Made by a program: the position numbers and the translations under genes | The notes under the pieces: generated by a model | What the model saw: the letters and a program-made list of their open reading frames with translations, nothing else | Told to the model about the DNA's origin: nothing | Databases searched by the model: none | Source of the DNA: Verrucomicrobiota bacterium | GTDB lineage: Bacteria > Verrucomicrobiota > Verrucomicrobiia > Opitutales > UBA953 | DNA length: 64,000 nucleotides | NCBI GenBank assembly: GCA_026397965.1 | Contig: JAPLTU010000035.1 | Location: 3,892-67,891 of the forward strand | Direction of reading: 5' to 3' | In this document: in pieces, positions 8,683 to 17,960 of the stretch | Position numbering within the stretch: the stretch's first letter is position 1 | How the letters are laid out: each line of letters starts with the position of its first letter

Positions 8683-10257
8683 TTATGATCCCGCCTTAAT
8701 TTCAATCACGTCGTGCGGAGCGGCTTCGCGCAACCCTGCTGGGGTGATCCGGATGTAGCGGGCCAGCGCGCGGTGTTCGGTCAGGTTATTAGCTCCGAGA
8801 TAACCAAGGCCGCTTTGCACACCGCCAGCCAAGGTGCCGAGCACCTGGTCGACGGTTCCGGAAACTTCCTTAAGGGCTTCGATCCCCTCGGCGGCGACTT
8901 TGCTGAACTTGCCACTGGCTGAATGGCCGTAACGGGCGGCAGAGCCTTTACGCATCGCTTCGTGCGAACCCATGCCGCGATATTCCTTATAAGTCTTACC
9001 GTTGATTTCCATCAGCTTGCCGGGGGCTTCGCGGCTGCCTGCGAGCAAACCGCCGAGAATCACTGCATCGGCCAACGTGAGCGCTTTGACGATGTCGCCG
9101 CTCTTGGTAATGCCACCATCGGCGAGGATGCGGACTCCCTTTTGGGCGGCGGCCCGGGAGGCGACATAAAGAGCGGTGAGTTGCGGGATGCCGACGCCGG
9201 CGACGATACGCGTCGTGCAAATCGATCCGGGGCCTTGGCCGATCTTGATGGTGTCAGCTCCGGCGGCGGCGAGAAATTCAACGCCTTCGCCGCTGGTGAC
9301 ATTGCCGGCGATCAGCGTGAGGCCTTTGTGCGCCTTGCGGAGCATGCGAATGGCGTCGCCGACGCCCTTGGTGTGACCGTGCGCCGTGGAAATCGCCAAA
9401 GCATCCGCACCTTCGTCGACTAAGGCAGCCGCATGGGCCAAGAAGCGGACCCGGTCGATTTCACCGTCCGCCTGGCGCGGGACTGAAATGGCCACTCCGA
9501 CCCGCAGGCGGAACCCTGAATCTCGCGTGGGGCGGACATGCGCCCGAGACTCTTCGGAAATACGCTCGATATCGCTGAGGGTGAAAAGGCCGCGAAGTCT
9601 ATTCTTCGCGTCGACCACCAATAATTTGTTTTGGCCGACGTGCTCGGAGAAGAGCTTGTCCGCTTTGGCAATGGGATCTTTCCCGAGGTCTTTTTCGACG
9701 ACTGTAAAAATCTGATCCCGTGGCACCATGACCGCCGCAACTTTGCGCTGGCCGTGGCGTTCTTTGACGGCGCTTCCGGGGAGCAAACCTAGGAGGGTAT
9801 TGTCGGGGCCAACGACCGGGAAGGTGCTGAAGGCTAATCCGTCGTGTTCGATCCGGGCGAGCACCTGCGCAATCGTGTCCTCGGGCGAGACCACCGCGGG
9901 ATCGCCGATCATGCCGTGAATATGGTTTTTGACCCGGCGTACTTCGGCCAGCTGGTCGACCTCCGTCATATTATAATGGAGGAGACCCAGCCCCCCGTTA
10001 AGCGCCATCGCGATGGCCATCCGGTGCTCTGTGACGGTATCCATGTCCGATGATACGATGGGTAAAGACAACGGCAGGGAGTCGGAGAGCGTGGTATCAA
10101 GACGGGTCATCCGTGGCAGCACCTCTGAATAGCGGGTGGCAAGCGAAACGTCGTCGTAGGTCAGCCCTAAGCCGACCGTTGACGGAAAGAATTCGTCAGC
10201 GGGGAGGTAAAAGCGTTCGTCGAGGGAAACGCGGCCCTTGGATTTGGGAGAGGCCAT
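8683..10257 (-). CDS. guaB: IMP dehydrogenase
   Basis: Oxidises IMP to XMP with NAD+, the committed step to GMP. The 524-residue protein has the TIM-barrel catalytic domain interrupted by a CBS pair (about residues 110-235). The catalytic loop [11 protein letters not shown] carries the nucleophile Cys, and the barrel also shows [11 protein letters not shown] and the mobile flap region [14 protein letters not shown] at 10257 begins [10 protein letters not shown]; longer upstream readings add nothing family-like. Divergent from menC. Together with gmk at 15060 and the pur genes at 50-57 kb it completes much of the guanine-nucleotide branch in this window. Confidence 0.95.
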   Translation of the reverse strand: MASPKSKGRVSLDERFYLPADEFFPSTVGLGLTYDDVSLATRYSEVLPRMTRLDTTLSDSLPLSLPIVSSDMDTVTEHRMAIAMALNGGLGLLHYNMTEVDQLAEVRRVKNHIHGMIGDPAVVSPEDTIAQVLARIEHDGLAFSTFPVVGPDNTLLGLLPGSAVKERHGQRKVAAVMVPRDQIFTVVEKDLGKDPIAKADKLFSEHVGQNKLLVVDAKNRLRGLFTLSDIERISEESRAHVRPTRDSGFRLRVGVAISVPRQADGEIDRVRFLAHAAALVDEGADALAISTAHGHTKGVGDAIRMLRKAHKGLTLIAGNVTSGEGVEFLAAAGADTIKIGQGPGSICTTRIVAGVGIPQLTALYVASRAAAQKGVRILADGGITKSGDIVKALTLADAVILGGLLAGSREAPGKLMEINGKTYKEYRGMGSHEAMRKGSAARYGHSASGKFSKVAAEGIEALKEVSGTVDQVLGTLAGGVQSGLGYLGANNLTEHRALARYIRITPAGLREAAPHDVIEIKAGS

Positions 10258-10349
10258 GACAGGTTGGTTTCCCCAAAGGGTGTTAGGCACCCCCCGCCTT
10301 GGAGGCAAATTGTTTTTGCGACTTGGCCTCGATTCATGACAGTGACGGG

Positions 10350-11291
10350 ATGAAAGGAGGCTTTTTTGATTTCAAGCGGGTCCGCCGGCGCTTTCGCTCA
10401 CCGTTGGCGACCGGGGCCGGCAACGTCGATGCGGTTGATCGTGTACTCCTCCGCTGCCAAAGCGAAACGGGAGTCGGCTACGGAGAAATCGCCCCGTGGC
10501 CTGGCTTCCCGTCCGAAACCATCGACCAGGCCATCGAAGTCATGCGCTCGGCCCAAGGTAATTATTCGCACCTTTGTTCCACCGTCCAAGCCTCCCAATC
10601 CGCGCTGCCCTGCTTGGCGGCAGCCTTGTCCAGCTGTGAACATTGGTCGGCCATCGCCGCGTACGACGGTGAGTTGCCGTGTGCGGGCTTGGTCGCTTTA
10701 TCGGGCGACGACGCGGCGGCTAAAATCGCCGCTGGGTTCCAGACTTTAAAAATAAAGATATCTGCCGAAACCAAACAGGCTTCGCTTCGCGAACTCTTTT
10801 CCCTCTTCGCCGGCCAAGTTCGTCTCGACGCAAATGGTTCGCTCGATCTGACGGCCGCCCGCGCTTGGGCCGAATTTGCCCGAAGTGAAAAGCGCGTAGA
10901 GTTTCTGGAACAACCCTTGCCAGTCGGCCACCCGGGTTACGCCTCTTTGGGCCAAGATAAAATCGCACTCGATGAATCATTCCTCACGCCCGCCGGGAGT
11001 GATTGGCCTGGCCTGGTCGTCATCAAACCTTTACTCGCCGGCGACTGGACCGAACTCCGCGCATGGCGGCAACATCGCCGCAGCCCCGTCGTTTATTCCT
11101 CCTGCTTTGAAACCGCCATCGGCCGTCAGGCCGCCTTATGGCTCGCCTCGCTTGACGAAGAGGTGGGCACCGTAGGCTTCGACACCCTGGGTCGCTTTGA
11201 ACACGACGCCCGGGATCGACATCCCGCAGGACCGATAGTACGCGGGATGGCTGATTTTGATTGGGACGCTTTTTGGCGCGAAATTTCGTGA
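10350..11291 (+). CDS. menC: o-Succinylbenzoate synthase (enolase superfamily)
   Basis: An enolase-superfamily barrel of 313 residues. The catalytic set is visible in order: KxK in LKIKIS, metal-binding Asp in RLDANGS, Glu in FLEQPL, Asp in ALDESF and the second catalytic Lys in VVIKPLL. The superfamily has many activities, but the adjacent overlapping gene is a MenE-type ligase, so dehydration of SHCHC to o-succinylbenzoate in menaquinone synthesis is the best call. The ATG at 10350 follows an AT-rich intergenic stretch shared with the divergent guaB. Its TGA overlaps the GTG of menE. Confidence 0.85.
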   Translation: MKGGFFDFKRVRRRFRSPLATGAGNVDAVDRVLLRCQSETGVGYGEIAPWPGFPSETIDQAIEVMRSAQGNYSHLCSTVQASQSALPCLAAALSSCEHWSAIAAYDGELPCAGLVALSGDDAAAKIAAGFQTLKIKISAETKQASLRELFSLFAGQVRLDANGSLDLTAARAWAEFARSEKRVEFLEQPLPVGHPGYASLGQDKIALDESFLTPAGSDWPGLVVIKPLLAGDWTELRAWRQHRRSPVVYSSCFETAIGRQAALWLASLDEEVGTVGFDTLGRFEHDARDRHPAGPIVRGMADFDWDAFWREIS

Positions 11292-12493
11292 GCGGTCTGG
11301 CCGTCTTCCACGCTGATTACGCCGAACATCTTCGGGAAACCTTGGCGGCGTTGGATGCGGGCATCCCCACGTTCTTAGGTAACCCGCAGTGGGGCGAAGT
11401 GGAAATGGGCGAAGCCGCTGGCCAAATCCCCGCGGGCGTCAGGGTGGCGGGCAAAGGACCCATCCCGGGCGGAGCAAGCCCCTCTGATTGGCATTTAGGT
11501 TGGGCGGGGCGAATCATGATTCCCTCTGGCGGCACGGGCGGCCGGGTTAAATTTATCATCCATGATAAGAATACCCTGCGCGCGGCCGCGCTCTGCTTGC
11601 GCGACGCTTTGGTACAGCGGGGATTCAAACCAACCTTACATGGCGTCATCGTCACACCTCCGTGGCACGTCAGCGGACTCATGCCAGCGATACGAGCCCG
11701 CGAAACCACCGGAGCTTTTGCCGTGCTCAACGGACGCTTCCCGCCAGGCCAACCATTGCCGGACGTCACCTTACCGACCACGGGCACGCGCATCATCTCG
11801 CTCGTGCCCACTCAGCTGACTCGGCTGTTAGGCGTGGCGGCGGGAGTTGACTGGCTTCGTCAATTTGAGGTGATTCTCCTCGGCGGATCATCGCTACCAG
11901 CTCCGTTGAGAGAGCTGATCAGCACGCACCGATTGCCGGTTTATGTCACCTATGGCATGACGGAAACCGCCGCCGCCTGCGCGCTTTGTCCTCCGGAACT
12001 CGTTTGGGGTAAGCACGAATTACGTGGATCCCCTATGCCCGGCGTAAACTTCCAAGCTGCAAATGAACTGCTCCAAATTTCGACCCCCGCACTGGGTCGT
12101 GGCATCTGGCCTAGCCTTCCCTTGGAACAACCCTACCTCACCAGCGATCGCGGCGACGTAGGACCCGGCGGCACGATCAAAATCCACGGCCGGGCAGACC
12201 AAGTAATATTAACCGGGGGTGAAAAAGTGGATCCGGCTCGCGTCGAGCGCGCCTTCGTGGCCAGCGGTATTGTTTCCGAAGTAAAAGTTTTCGGACGACC
12301 CGATGCAACCTGGGGTGAAGCCGTGACGGCCTGCGTCGTTGGCGATCCTGCGGTCGAAGCGACCTTGCGAAATATTGCGGAGACCTTGAAGCCGGCCGCT
12401 CGGCCTAAACACTATATCTTCGTGAGTAGCCTGCCGACGGATGAACGCGGTAAATTTGACCGGATGGCAGCGTTGGCGAAATTAAATACTTAA
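11288..12493 (+). CDS. menE: o-Succinylbenzoate-CoA ligase-like AMP-binding enzyme
   Basis: An ANL-superfamily adenylating enzyme of 401 residues, shorter than most (450-500) because the N-terminal subdomain is reduced. The P-loop-like [11 protein letters not shown], the TYGMTET motif, the hinge region [29 protein letters not shown] and the C-terminal Lys region (DERGKFDR) are present. Paired with menC, it likely activates o-succinylbenzoate with CoA. GTG at 11288 overlaps the menC stop (GTGA); a longer reading starts inside menC. Its stop overlaps the convergent kdsA stop by four bases. Confidence 0.85.
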   Translation: MSGLAVFHADYAEHLRETLAALDAGIPTFLGNPQWGEVEMGEAAGQIPAGVRVAGKGPIPGGASPSDWHLGWAGRIMIPSGGTGGRVKFIIHDKNTLRAAALCLRDALVQRGFKPTLHGVIVTPPWHVSGLMPAIRARETTGAFAVLNGRFPPGQPLPDVTLPTTGTRIISLVPTQLTRLLGVAAGVDWLRQFEVILLGGSSLPAPLRELISTHRLPVYVTYGMTETAAACALCPPELVWGKHELRGSPMPGVNFQAANELLQISTPALGRGIWPSLPLEQPYLTSDRGDVGPGGTIKIHGRADQVILTGGEKVDPARVERAFVASGIVSEVKVFGRPDATWGEAVTACVVGDPAVEATLRNIAETLKPAARPKHYIFVSSLPTDERGKFDRMAALAKLNT

Positions 12494-13284
12494 GCGCGAA
12501 CGGCTTTCCAGACGCGCAGGCAAGATTCGACGAGCGACGGGAACTCTGCGAGGGGTACTTGGCTGGGGCCGTCGGAGATGGCCTTGGTCGGTTCCGGATG
12601 CGTCTCCATAAAGAGCCCGTCGGCACCGGCCGCGAGTGCCGCCTTGGCCAGGACTGGAACATATTCGCGCTGGCCGCCGGATGAACCACCCGCCGCACCA
12701 GGAAGCTGGACCGCATGCGTTGCATCCATGATGGTGGGGTGACCGAAACCGGCCATGATCGGGAAAGAGCGCATATCGACGACCAAGTTCTGATAACCAA
12801 AGGTCGTCCCGCGATCCGTCTGCCAGATTTCTGCCGCCTGGGCACCTTCGAGTTTATCGACGACAAAGCGCATCTCCAAAGGCGAAAGGAATTGCCCCTT
12901 CTTCACGTTCACGACCCGACCCGTCTTGGCGGCCGCGACGAGCAAGTCAGTCTGGCGGCACATGAAGGCTGGGATTTGGAGAACGTCGACAACCTTGCCG
13001 ACGGCCTCACATTGCTCCGGACCATGGATGTCGGTGAGGACGGAGAAGCCGTAATCCTTTTTGACCATCGCCAGCAAATCCAAGCCGGCCTGCATGCCAG
13101 GTCCGCGATCGCCGCCCAACGAGGTGCGATTCGCCTTATCATAAGAACCTTTGAAAATAATATTAAGCTCCGGGTGGCGCGCGGCGAGAGCCTTGAGCTC
13201 CTTGGCGACGGTGCGACAGTTGGCCTCAGACTCGAGAGAACAAGGACCGGCGATGAGGAGCAGACGGCGCTTATCGTGCAGCAT
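12490..13284 (-). CDS. kdsA: 3-deoxy-8-phosphooctulonate synthase (metal-dependent type)
   Basis: Condenses arabinose 5-phosphate with PEP to Kdo-8-phosphate for lipopolysaccharide inner core. 264 residues, with GPCSLES at the N-terminus, [18 protein letters not shown] and [11 protein letters not shown]. The metal ligands of the metallo-enzyme class can be picked out: Cys in AGPC, His in [10 protein letters not shown], Glu in METHPEP and Asp in AISDGP. Non-metal enzymes such as that of E. coli have Asn at the Cys position. Last gene of a minus-strand run, 51 bases after polX; it supports an outer membrane with LPS. Confidence 0.94.
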   Translation of the reverse strand: MLHDKRRLLLIAGPCSLESEANCRTVAKELKALAARHPELNIIFKGSYDKANRTSLGGDRGPGMQAGLDLLAMVKKDYGFSVLTDIHGPEQCEAVGKVVDVLQIPAFMCRQTDLLVAAAKTGRVVNVKKGQFLSPLEMRFVVDKLEGAQAAEIWQTDRGTTFGYQNLVVDMRSFPIMAGFGHPTIMDATHAVQLPGAAGGSSGGQREYVPVLAKAALAAGADGLFMETHPEPTKAISDGPSQVPLAEFPSLVESCLRVWKAVRA

Positions 13285-13335
13285 GCGGTAGATTAGGACG
13301 GCCCTACGGGTAAGGGCGAGCCGGAAGAAAACGTC

Positions 13336-15063
13336 TTAGCGTCCCAACCACTTTAAAACCTCGGGCAGGGAGCGGGTGTTCAGCACGTGCGCCGAGGTCA
13401 GCCATCCCTTGCGGGCGATACGGACGCCGTGTTCGACAAAACTTAAGTTCGCGAAGTCATGAGCGTCTGGGTTGATTGAACATAGCACCCCCTTCTCAGC
13501 GGCCCGCCGCCACCAGCGCCAATCCATGTCTAACCGCCAAGGGTTGGCGTTAAGTTCGATAATCGTGTCGTTCGCCGCCGCCGCATCAATGATCTTGCCG
13601 ACGTCGACGTCGTAAGGCTCGCGCTTATTGATCAACCGGCCGGTGACGTGTCCGATCATGTCCACGTGTTCGCTTTCAATGGCCCGGATGATCCGCGCTG
13701 TCTGCGCTTCGCGATCTAAGGTGAAAAGGTTATGGACCGATGCGACGACGAAATCGAGCCGCCCAAGTAGATCGTCGGCGTAATCCAACGAGCCATCGCG
13801 CATGATATCTACTTCGGAGCCCGTCAGCAGACGTACCTTGAATTTCCCCGACGTATTTAGCTGCGCAATCTGATCCATCTGGGCGAGTAGCCGGCCTTCA
13901 TCAAGTCCATTAGCCTGGAAGCTTGATTTGGAGTGATCGGAAATCCCGAGGTATTCCCAGCCCATGCGCTCGGCCTCTTTCGCCATCTGTTCTAAGGTAT
14001 GGGCTCCATCGGAGGCGGTCGTGTGATTATGAAAGGCTCCGCGGAGGTCTTTCAGTTCGACTAAGCGCGGAAGCAGCTTCGCCTCCGCGGCATCGATCTC
14101 CCCCGCGCCTTCGCGGAGTTCGGGCGGAATCCAAGGCAAGCCGAGCGCTTGAAAAACTTCCGCTTCGCTGGTGGCACCAGGCGCCTGAACGCCTTCGGCG
14201 GTCGCCTTGAAGCCCCACTCGCTCATACTCAAGCCGCGCGACAGGGCGCGATGTCGCATCGCGACATTATGATCTTTGGAACCCGTAAAATGGTGGAGCG
14301 CGAAAAAGAATTGTTCTTCAGGTACTACGCGCAAATCAGCCTGGAGACCGGACTTGAAACGCACGCTCGATTTTGTCTCACCGTGGGCGGTCACTTCTTT
14401 CACCCCTGGGTAAGCGACAAACCAATCCATGATCGGCTTCGGGTCCGCCGCCGCGACGATGAAGTCGAGATCGCCCACGGTCTCGCGGGCCCGGCGCAAT
14501 GAGCCCGCTGCTTCGGCGTGCTTGACCTGCGGCAAAGCGCGCAGGCCGGCTAAAATCGGAATGGCGACTTCGGCGGCTTCGTACCATCGATGCCGCAAGC
14601 TATAAGCGACTCGGTTCTTAATGCCTTCGAGAATCTTGGTCTGCGTTTTCTCCCCGAAGCCTTTGAGTTCGGCGACCTTCCCGGCTTCGCAAACTTCTTT
14701 TAATTTGAGCAAATCTTCCACGCCTAAGAGCGTCCAGAGTGCGCGGACTTTTTTCGGCCCCAAGCCTTGGATTTGCATGATCTCCAGAAGTCCGGCCGGA
14801 ATTCCCGCACGAAGTTTTTGGTGAAAAGGTAAAATGCCGTCCCGGCGTAAGGTTGTAATCTTATCCACCAACGCTTCGCCCATGCCCGGAATCTCGGCCA
14901 AGCCGCCGGTCTTGATGAGCTCATCCAGATCTTCGGTCATCGTCTCGAGGATACGTGCGCCCGTCGAGTAGGCACGGATCTTAAAAGGGTTCTCCCCCAT
15001 GAGCTCCATCAGCGTCGCAATTTCGTCTAAGACCGCCGCGATGTCATTCTTTTCGAGCATCAT
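13336..15063 (-). CDS. polX: DNA polymerase X family with PHP domain
   Basis: A 575-residue bacterial PolX, close in length to the B. subtilis enzyme. Order: N-terminal helix-hairpin-helix 8-kDa and fingers regions (IPGMGEALVDKI, IQGLGPKKVRALW), palm motif AAGSLRRARETVGDLDFIV carrying two catalytic Asp, a third Asp in SGLQADLRVV, then a C-terminal PHP domain (FHNHTTASDG, GISDHS, EVDIMRDGSLDY, NPDAHDF) that gives 3'-5' exonuclease and AP-endonuclease activity in known homologues. Likely role is gap filling in base excision repair. The ATG overlaps the gmk stop (ATGA). Confidence 0.95.
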   Translation of the reverse strand: MMLEKNDIAAVLDEIATLMELMGENPFKIRAYSTGARILETMTEDLDELIKTGGLAEIPGMGEALVDKITTLRRDGILPFHQKLRAGIPAGLLEIMQIQGLGPKKVRALWTLLGVEDLLKLKEVCEAGKVAELKGFGEKTQTKILEGIKNRVAYSLRHRWYEAAEVAIPILAGLRALPQVKHAEAAGSLRRARETVGDLDFIVAAADPKPIMDWFVAYPGVKEVTAHGETKSSVRFKSGLQADLRVVPEEQFFFALHHFTGSKDHNVAMRHRALSRGLSMSEWGFKATAEGVQAPGATSEAEVFQALGLPWIPPELREGAGEIDAAEAKLLPRLVELKDLRGAFHNHTTASDGAHTLEQMAKEAERMGWEYLGISDHSKSSFQANGLDEGRLLAQMDQIAQLNTSGKFKVRLLTGSEVDIMRDGSLDYADDLLGRLDFVVASVHNLFTLDREAQTARIIRAIESEHVDMIGHVTGRLINKREPYDVDVGKIIDAAAANDTIIELNANPWRLDMDWRWWRRAAEKGVLCSINPDAHDFANLSFVEHGVRIARKGWLTSAHVLNTRSLPEVLKWLGR

Positions 15064-15647
15064 CGGGACTTTTCTAAGTGGTAGATGGCCTGCAGGGCTT
15101 TGAAGTCAGCTTCCCGACTACCACTCTCGATGACATGTTGATATTCACCGGCGTGCTTCAGTTCTTCGGAGGCCGTGGCGACGCGGCGATCAATTTCGTC
15201 AAGTGGGTCCGTTCCGCGGCCGGTAAGGCGGCGGCGCAACTCGACCGGATCGCTCACCCTGATGAACGCGGTCACGAGCGCCGCGGCCAGCCGAGCGTCG
15301 GCCGTTCCCATGGCGCGAATCGTGGCTGCTCCTTGAACATCGACGTTGAGAAGCGCGTCAAAACCCGCGTCCAGGTGCTTGGCCACGTCGGCCAGCCGAG
15401 GGCCGTAAAGATTACCATGGACGAGGGCATGCTCTAAAAACACCCCGGCAGCGACTTGCGCTTCGAACTCCGGTCTCGTCAGAAAATAATAATCAACCCC
15501 CTCGGCCTCTCCGGCGCGCGGTGCGCGCGTCGTGCAGGTGATCACCCGGCGAATAGCGCGCGGATTAGCTTCGGTCAGGCGGGCACAGAGCGTCGTCTTA
15601 CCACTTCCGGCCGGCCCTGAAACCACGATGAGTAACGCTCGGCTCAC
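15060..15647 (-). CDS. gmk: Guanylate kinase
   Basis: Phosphorylates GMP to GDP with ATP. 195 residues with the P-loop SGPAGSGKTTL, the GMP-binding segment TCTTRAPRAGEAEGVDYYF and the lid region RLTGRGTDPLDEIDRRV. GTG at 15647 overlaps the stop of the upstream membrane protein gene, and its own stop overlaps the polX start, so three genes are chained by four-base overlaps. No deviation from the family is seen. Confidence 0.95.
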   Translation of the reverse strand: MSRALLIVVSGPAGSGKTTLCARLTEANPRAIRRVITCTTRAPRAGEAEGVDYYFLTRPEFEAQVAAGVFLEHALVHGNLYGPRLADVAKHLDAGFDALLNVDVQGAATIRAMGTADARLAAALVTAFIRVSDPVELRRRLTGRGTDPLDEIDRRVATASEELKHAGEYQHVIESGSREADFKALQAIYHLEKSR

Positions 15648-16171
15648 GACACTACTGTCGCCAGCAGGCAGGCGACGGCTAGCAGGCCCAAGATGAGGCC
15701 AAGGCCCTTATGGCGAGCGGGGGTGTGCAAAACCCAGTCGCATTGGTTTAAAAATGCGGGCGGAGAATAAGCCCACCAAAGCCCGAAGAAGACGAACAGG
15801 CCATAGCTAATCGTGGCATCCAAAAAGCTGCGCGGTAATTGCCGATACCCCGCATCCAAAGTAAAGCGTGCGAAGAAAAGCATCAGCACCCCAAGCGAAC
15901 GGATGGAAAGTAGGTCCGGCATGAAGCGGAGCGTCGCGAGGCTTGCCCCAAGCAAGACTACGACTACGGGTAAGCGCGGCAAGCCGGCCAGATCTGGCTC
16001 CGGCATATTCATCAGCCACCAACCGAACCAAGCCGTCGCCGCCAAGGTCAGGCCCACCGTGGCGAAGCGCGACCGGCGAAAGGTCTGCAGTAAGGGCGAG
16101 GCCGTGAAGACTAAATAAGCGGCGAGCAATAGGACGGCCGCCAGTACGTAGTAAGCTTGAGCGAGGGACAC
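15644..16171 (-). CDS. Polytopic membrane protein, unknown
   Basis: Not recognised. The 175-residue product has about five predicted hydrophobic helices (roughly residues 7-27, 38-55, 67-85, 92-110 and 150-173) separated by short polar loops, including FRRSRF and MPEPDLAGLPRL. GTG start at 16171; the stop overlaps the gmk start as GTGA, so translation is probably coupled. It lies 45 bases after queG. No enzyme motif or conserved charged residue inside the membrane was apparent. Confidence 0.75.
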   Translation of the reverse strand: MSLAQAYYVLAAVLLLAAYLVFTASPLLQTFRRSRFATVGLTLAATAWFGWWLMNMPEPDLAGLPRLPVVVVLLGASLATLRFMPDLLSIRSLGVLMLFFARFTLDAGYRQLPRSFLDATISYGLFVFFGLWWAYSPPAFLNQCDWVLHTPARHKGLGLILGLLAVACLLATVVS

Positions 16172-16216
16172 GGGACTAAATTAGGGCAAGCCAGGAGCCC
16201 GAGGCAACAAGTAGGT

Positions 16217-17224
16217 TTACCGATGGTGAATCCGCTCGACTGCCCAGGCCGCATGTTCGGCCACCATCGCATCATCGTGTGCAAGAAGTGTTTTAATGGC
16301 GGGCAAATCTCCCTTGGTTCCGACATTGCCCAGCACCGTCAGGGCGTTGCGCCACCAACGGTGAAGCCCCAGACGGGCGACCGGGGTGTTTTTAAAATGC
16401 TCCTCAAATTGAGCGGGCGTCCAGGCAAGGGTCTCACGAAGCGGCGGGTGGTCCCGGGGCACAAACGCCGCCTCGCGGGTTTGTTCTGCCCAACGATTCC
16501 AGGGGCAGACGTCCAAGCAATCATCGCAACCGAATACCCGGTCGCCCAAGGCTTCGCGATATTCCAAAGGAATCGGACCAGGATGTTCGATCGTCAGGTA
16601 GGCCAGACAGCGCCGCGCGTCTAATTTATAAGGGGCGATGATCGCCTGCGTGGGACAGGCTTCAATGCAGCGCATGCACGTTCCGCAGCGGTCAGGTTCT
16701 TGCCGTTCGGCCGGCTTCAACTCCAAGGTCGTGAGAATGACTCCGAGAAACAGCCAGGTGCCCGCGCCGCGGTGAATCAGAATCGTACTCTTACCTTGCC
16801 AGCCCAACCCTGCCGCCGCGGCCATCGGCTTTTCGAGGACGGGGCCGGTATCGACATAGGGCTTTTGGGCGCCGCCCATGGCTTCCATGATGAGGCAGAG
16901 TTTTTGCAGCCGAGGCAAAATGACCTCATGGTAATCCGCCCCTAAAGCGTATTTGGCGATGCGATAGCCTGCGGCCGGATGCGGCTGCCAATAGTTAAGC
17001 CCAACGACGATCAAGCTCCTTGCCTCTGGCAGGACTTTCGTGGCATCCGTCCGTCTTTCCGGATTACGGGCCATCCATTTCATTTCGCCGTGCATCCCGT
17101 CGGCGATCCACTTCTTAAAATAGTCGGCGCGGACATCGGCATCAACCGGAGCAACGCCGAAGGCATCGAAGCCCAACGCGGTCGCTTCGGCTTGGAGCCG
17201 CTCCCGGAGGGCTAGCGGGTCCAT
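16217..17224 (-). CDS. queG: Epoxyqueuosine reductase
   Basis: A cobalamin-dependent iron-sulphur enzyme performing the last step of queuosine synthesis in tRNA. 335 residues: N-terminal cobalamin-binding domain with PYVDTGPVLEKP (the conserved Asp of the active site), two [4Fe-4S] motifs CGTCMRCIEACP and CDDCLDVCPWN, and a C-terminal HEAT-like tail (GNVGTKGDLPAIKTLLAHDD). Starts with ATG at 17224, three bases after coaC. Indicates that the organism modifies tRNA wobble positions with Q and has access to cobalamin. Confidence 0.94.
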   Translation of the reverse strand: MDPLALRERLQAEATALGFDAFGVAPVDADVRADYFKKWIADGMHGEMKWMARNPERRTDATKVLPEARSLIVVGLNYWQPHPAAGYRIAKYALGADYHEVILPRLQKLCLIMEAMGGAQKPYVDTGPVLEKPMAAAAGLGWQGKSTILIHRGAGTWLFLGVILTTLELKPAERQEPDRCGTCMRCIEACPTQAIIAPYKLDARRCLAYLTIEHPGPIPLEYREALGDRVFGCDDCLDVCPWNRWAEQTREAAFVPRDHPPLRETLAWTPAQFEEHFKNTPVARLGLHRWWRNALTVLGNVGTKGDLPAIKTLLAHDDAMVAEHAAWAVERIHHR

Positions 17225-17227
17225 GCC

Positions 17228-17776
17228 TCAGCCTAAGATCGACAGCACGCGGCTGACAATCTCATCCACGGGCGCCAATTTCCCGAGTCCTTCGTAACCG
17301 CAGGCGAGCATCCCTTCCGCAGGTTCAACGATTGCATGGCCGCGGGCCCGAAGGGTCTTCAGATTTGCTTGGGTGGCGGCATGTTCATACATCTTGCCGT
17401 TCATCGCCGGGCAGAGCAGTACCGGCCCACGGGTCGCGAGGTAAACACTGGTTAAGAGATCGGGGGCCATGCCATGAGCAAACTCCGCCATTACATGAGC
17501 GGTGAGCGGCGCGACGAGGAGGAGGTCGGAGGAGTCGGCAATCTCGATGTGGCCCGGGATGGAGTTAGCGCCCTCGGCCCAGAGATCGAACGCCACGGGT
17601 CGACGCGAGAGCACCTGCAGCGTCATCGGGGTGATGAACTGAGTCGCGCCCTTGGTCATGACTACTTGGACTTCGGCGCCATATTTGACCAACTGAGAGG
17701 TCAGGTCCGCGGCCTTGTAGGCGGCGATGGAGCCGGTGATACCGAGGGTGATGCGTTTGCCGACGAGCTGGGACAT
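17228..17776 (-). CDS. coaC: Phosphopantothenoylcysteine decarboxylase (stand-alone)
   Basis: A 182-residue HFCD flavoprotein. ITGSIAAYKA binds FMN, the active-site His lies in GHIEIAD, the substrate clamp is CPAMNGKMYEH and the conserved Cys lies in MLACGYEGLGK. The family decarboxylates 4'-phosphopantothenoylcysteine in CoA synthesis. In most bacteria this domain is fused to CoaB; here the frame ends after the CoaC domain and no CoaB follows, so the synthetase must be encoded elsewhere. First gene of the minus-strand run to kdsA, three bases before queG. Confidence 0.9.
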   Translation of the reverse strand: MSQLVGKRITLGITGSIAAYKAADLTSQLVKYGAEVQVVMTKGATQFITPMTLQVLSRRPVAFDLWAEGANSIPGHIEIADSSDLLLVAPLTAHVMAEFAHGMAPDLLTSVYLATRGPVLLCPAMNGKMYEHAATQANLKTLRARGHAIVEPAEGMLACGYEGLGKLAPVDEIVSRVLSILG

Positions 17777-17888
17777 GACAGAGCTTAAGATGATAAGGTG
17801 GCCCGGTGAGGCGAGGGGAAAGGCTAAGCCACACCTTTGAAGGCCAGCTTTCCGACGTCCGCGAGCCCCTGTTTTACGGAGAAATCAT

Positions 17889-17920
17889 CCCATTTAGCTC
17901 AACTAATGGGCTTTTCTTGT
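17889..17920 (+). promoter_or_regulatory. Stem-loop ahead of gnd
   Basis: CCCAT-T-TAG ... CTA-ATGGG forms an eight-pair stem with one bulge and a five-base loop at 17889-17910, followed by CTTTTCTTGT. It lies about 50 bases upstream of the gnd ATG in the divergent coaC/gnd gap. It could be a weak intrinsic terminator or attenuator in the gnd leader; nothing else supports a function. Confidence 0.4.
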
Positions 17921-17960
17921 TTGCCATGCCTGCCCTCGCAGGTTGCCATTACCCCCTACT

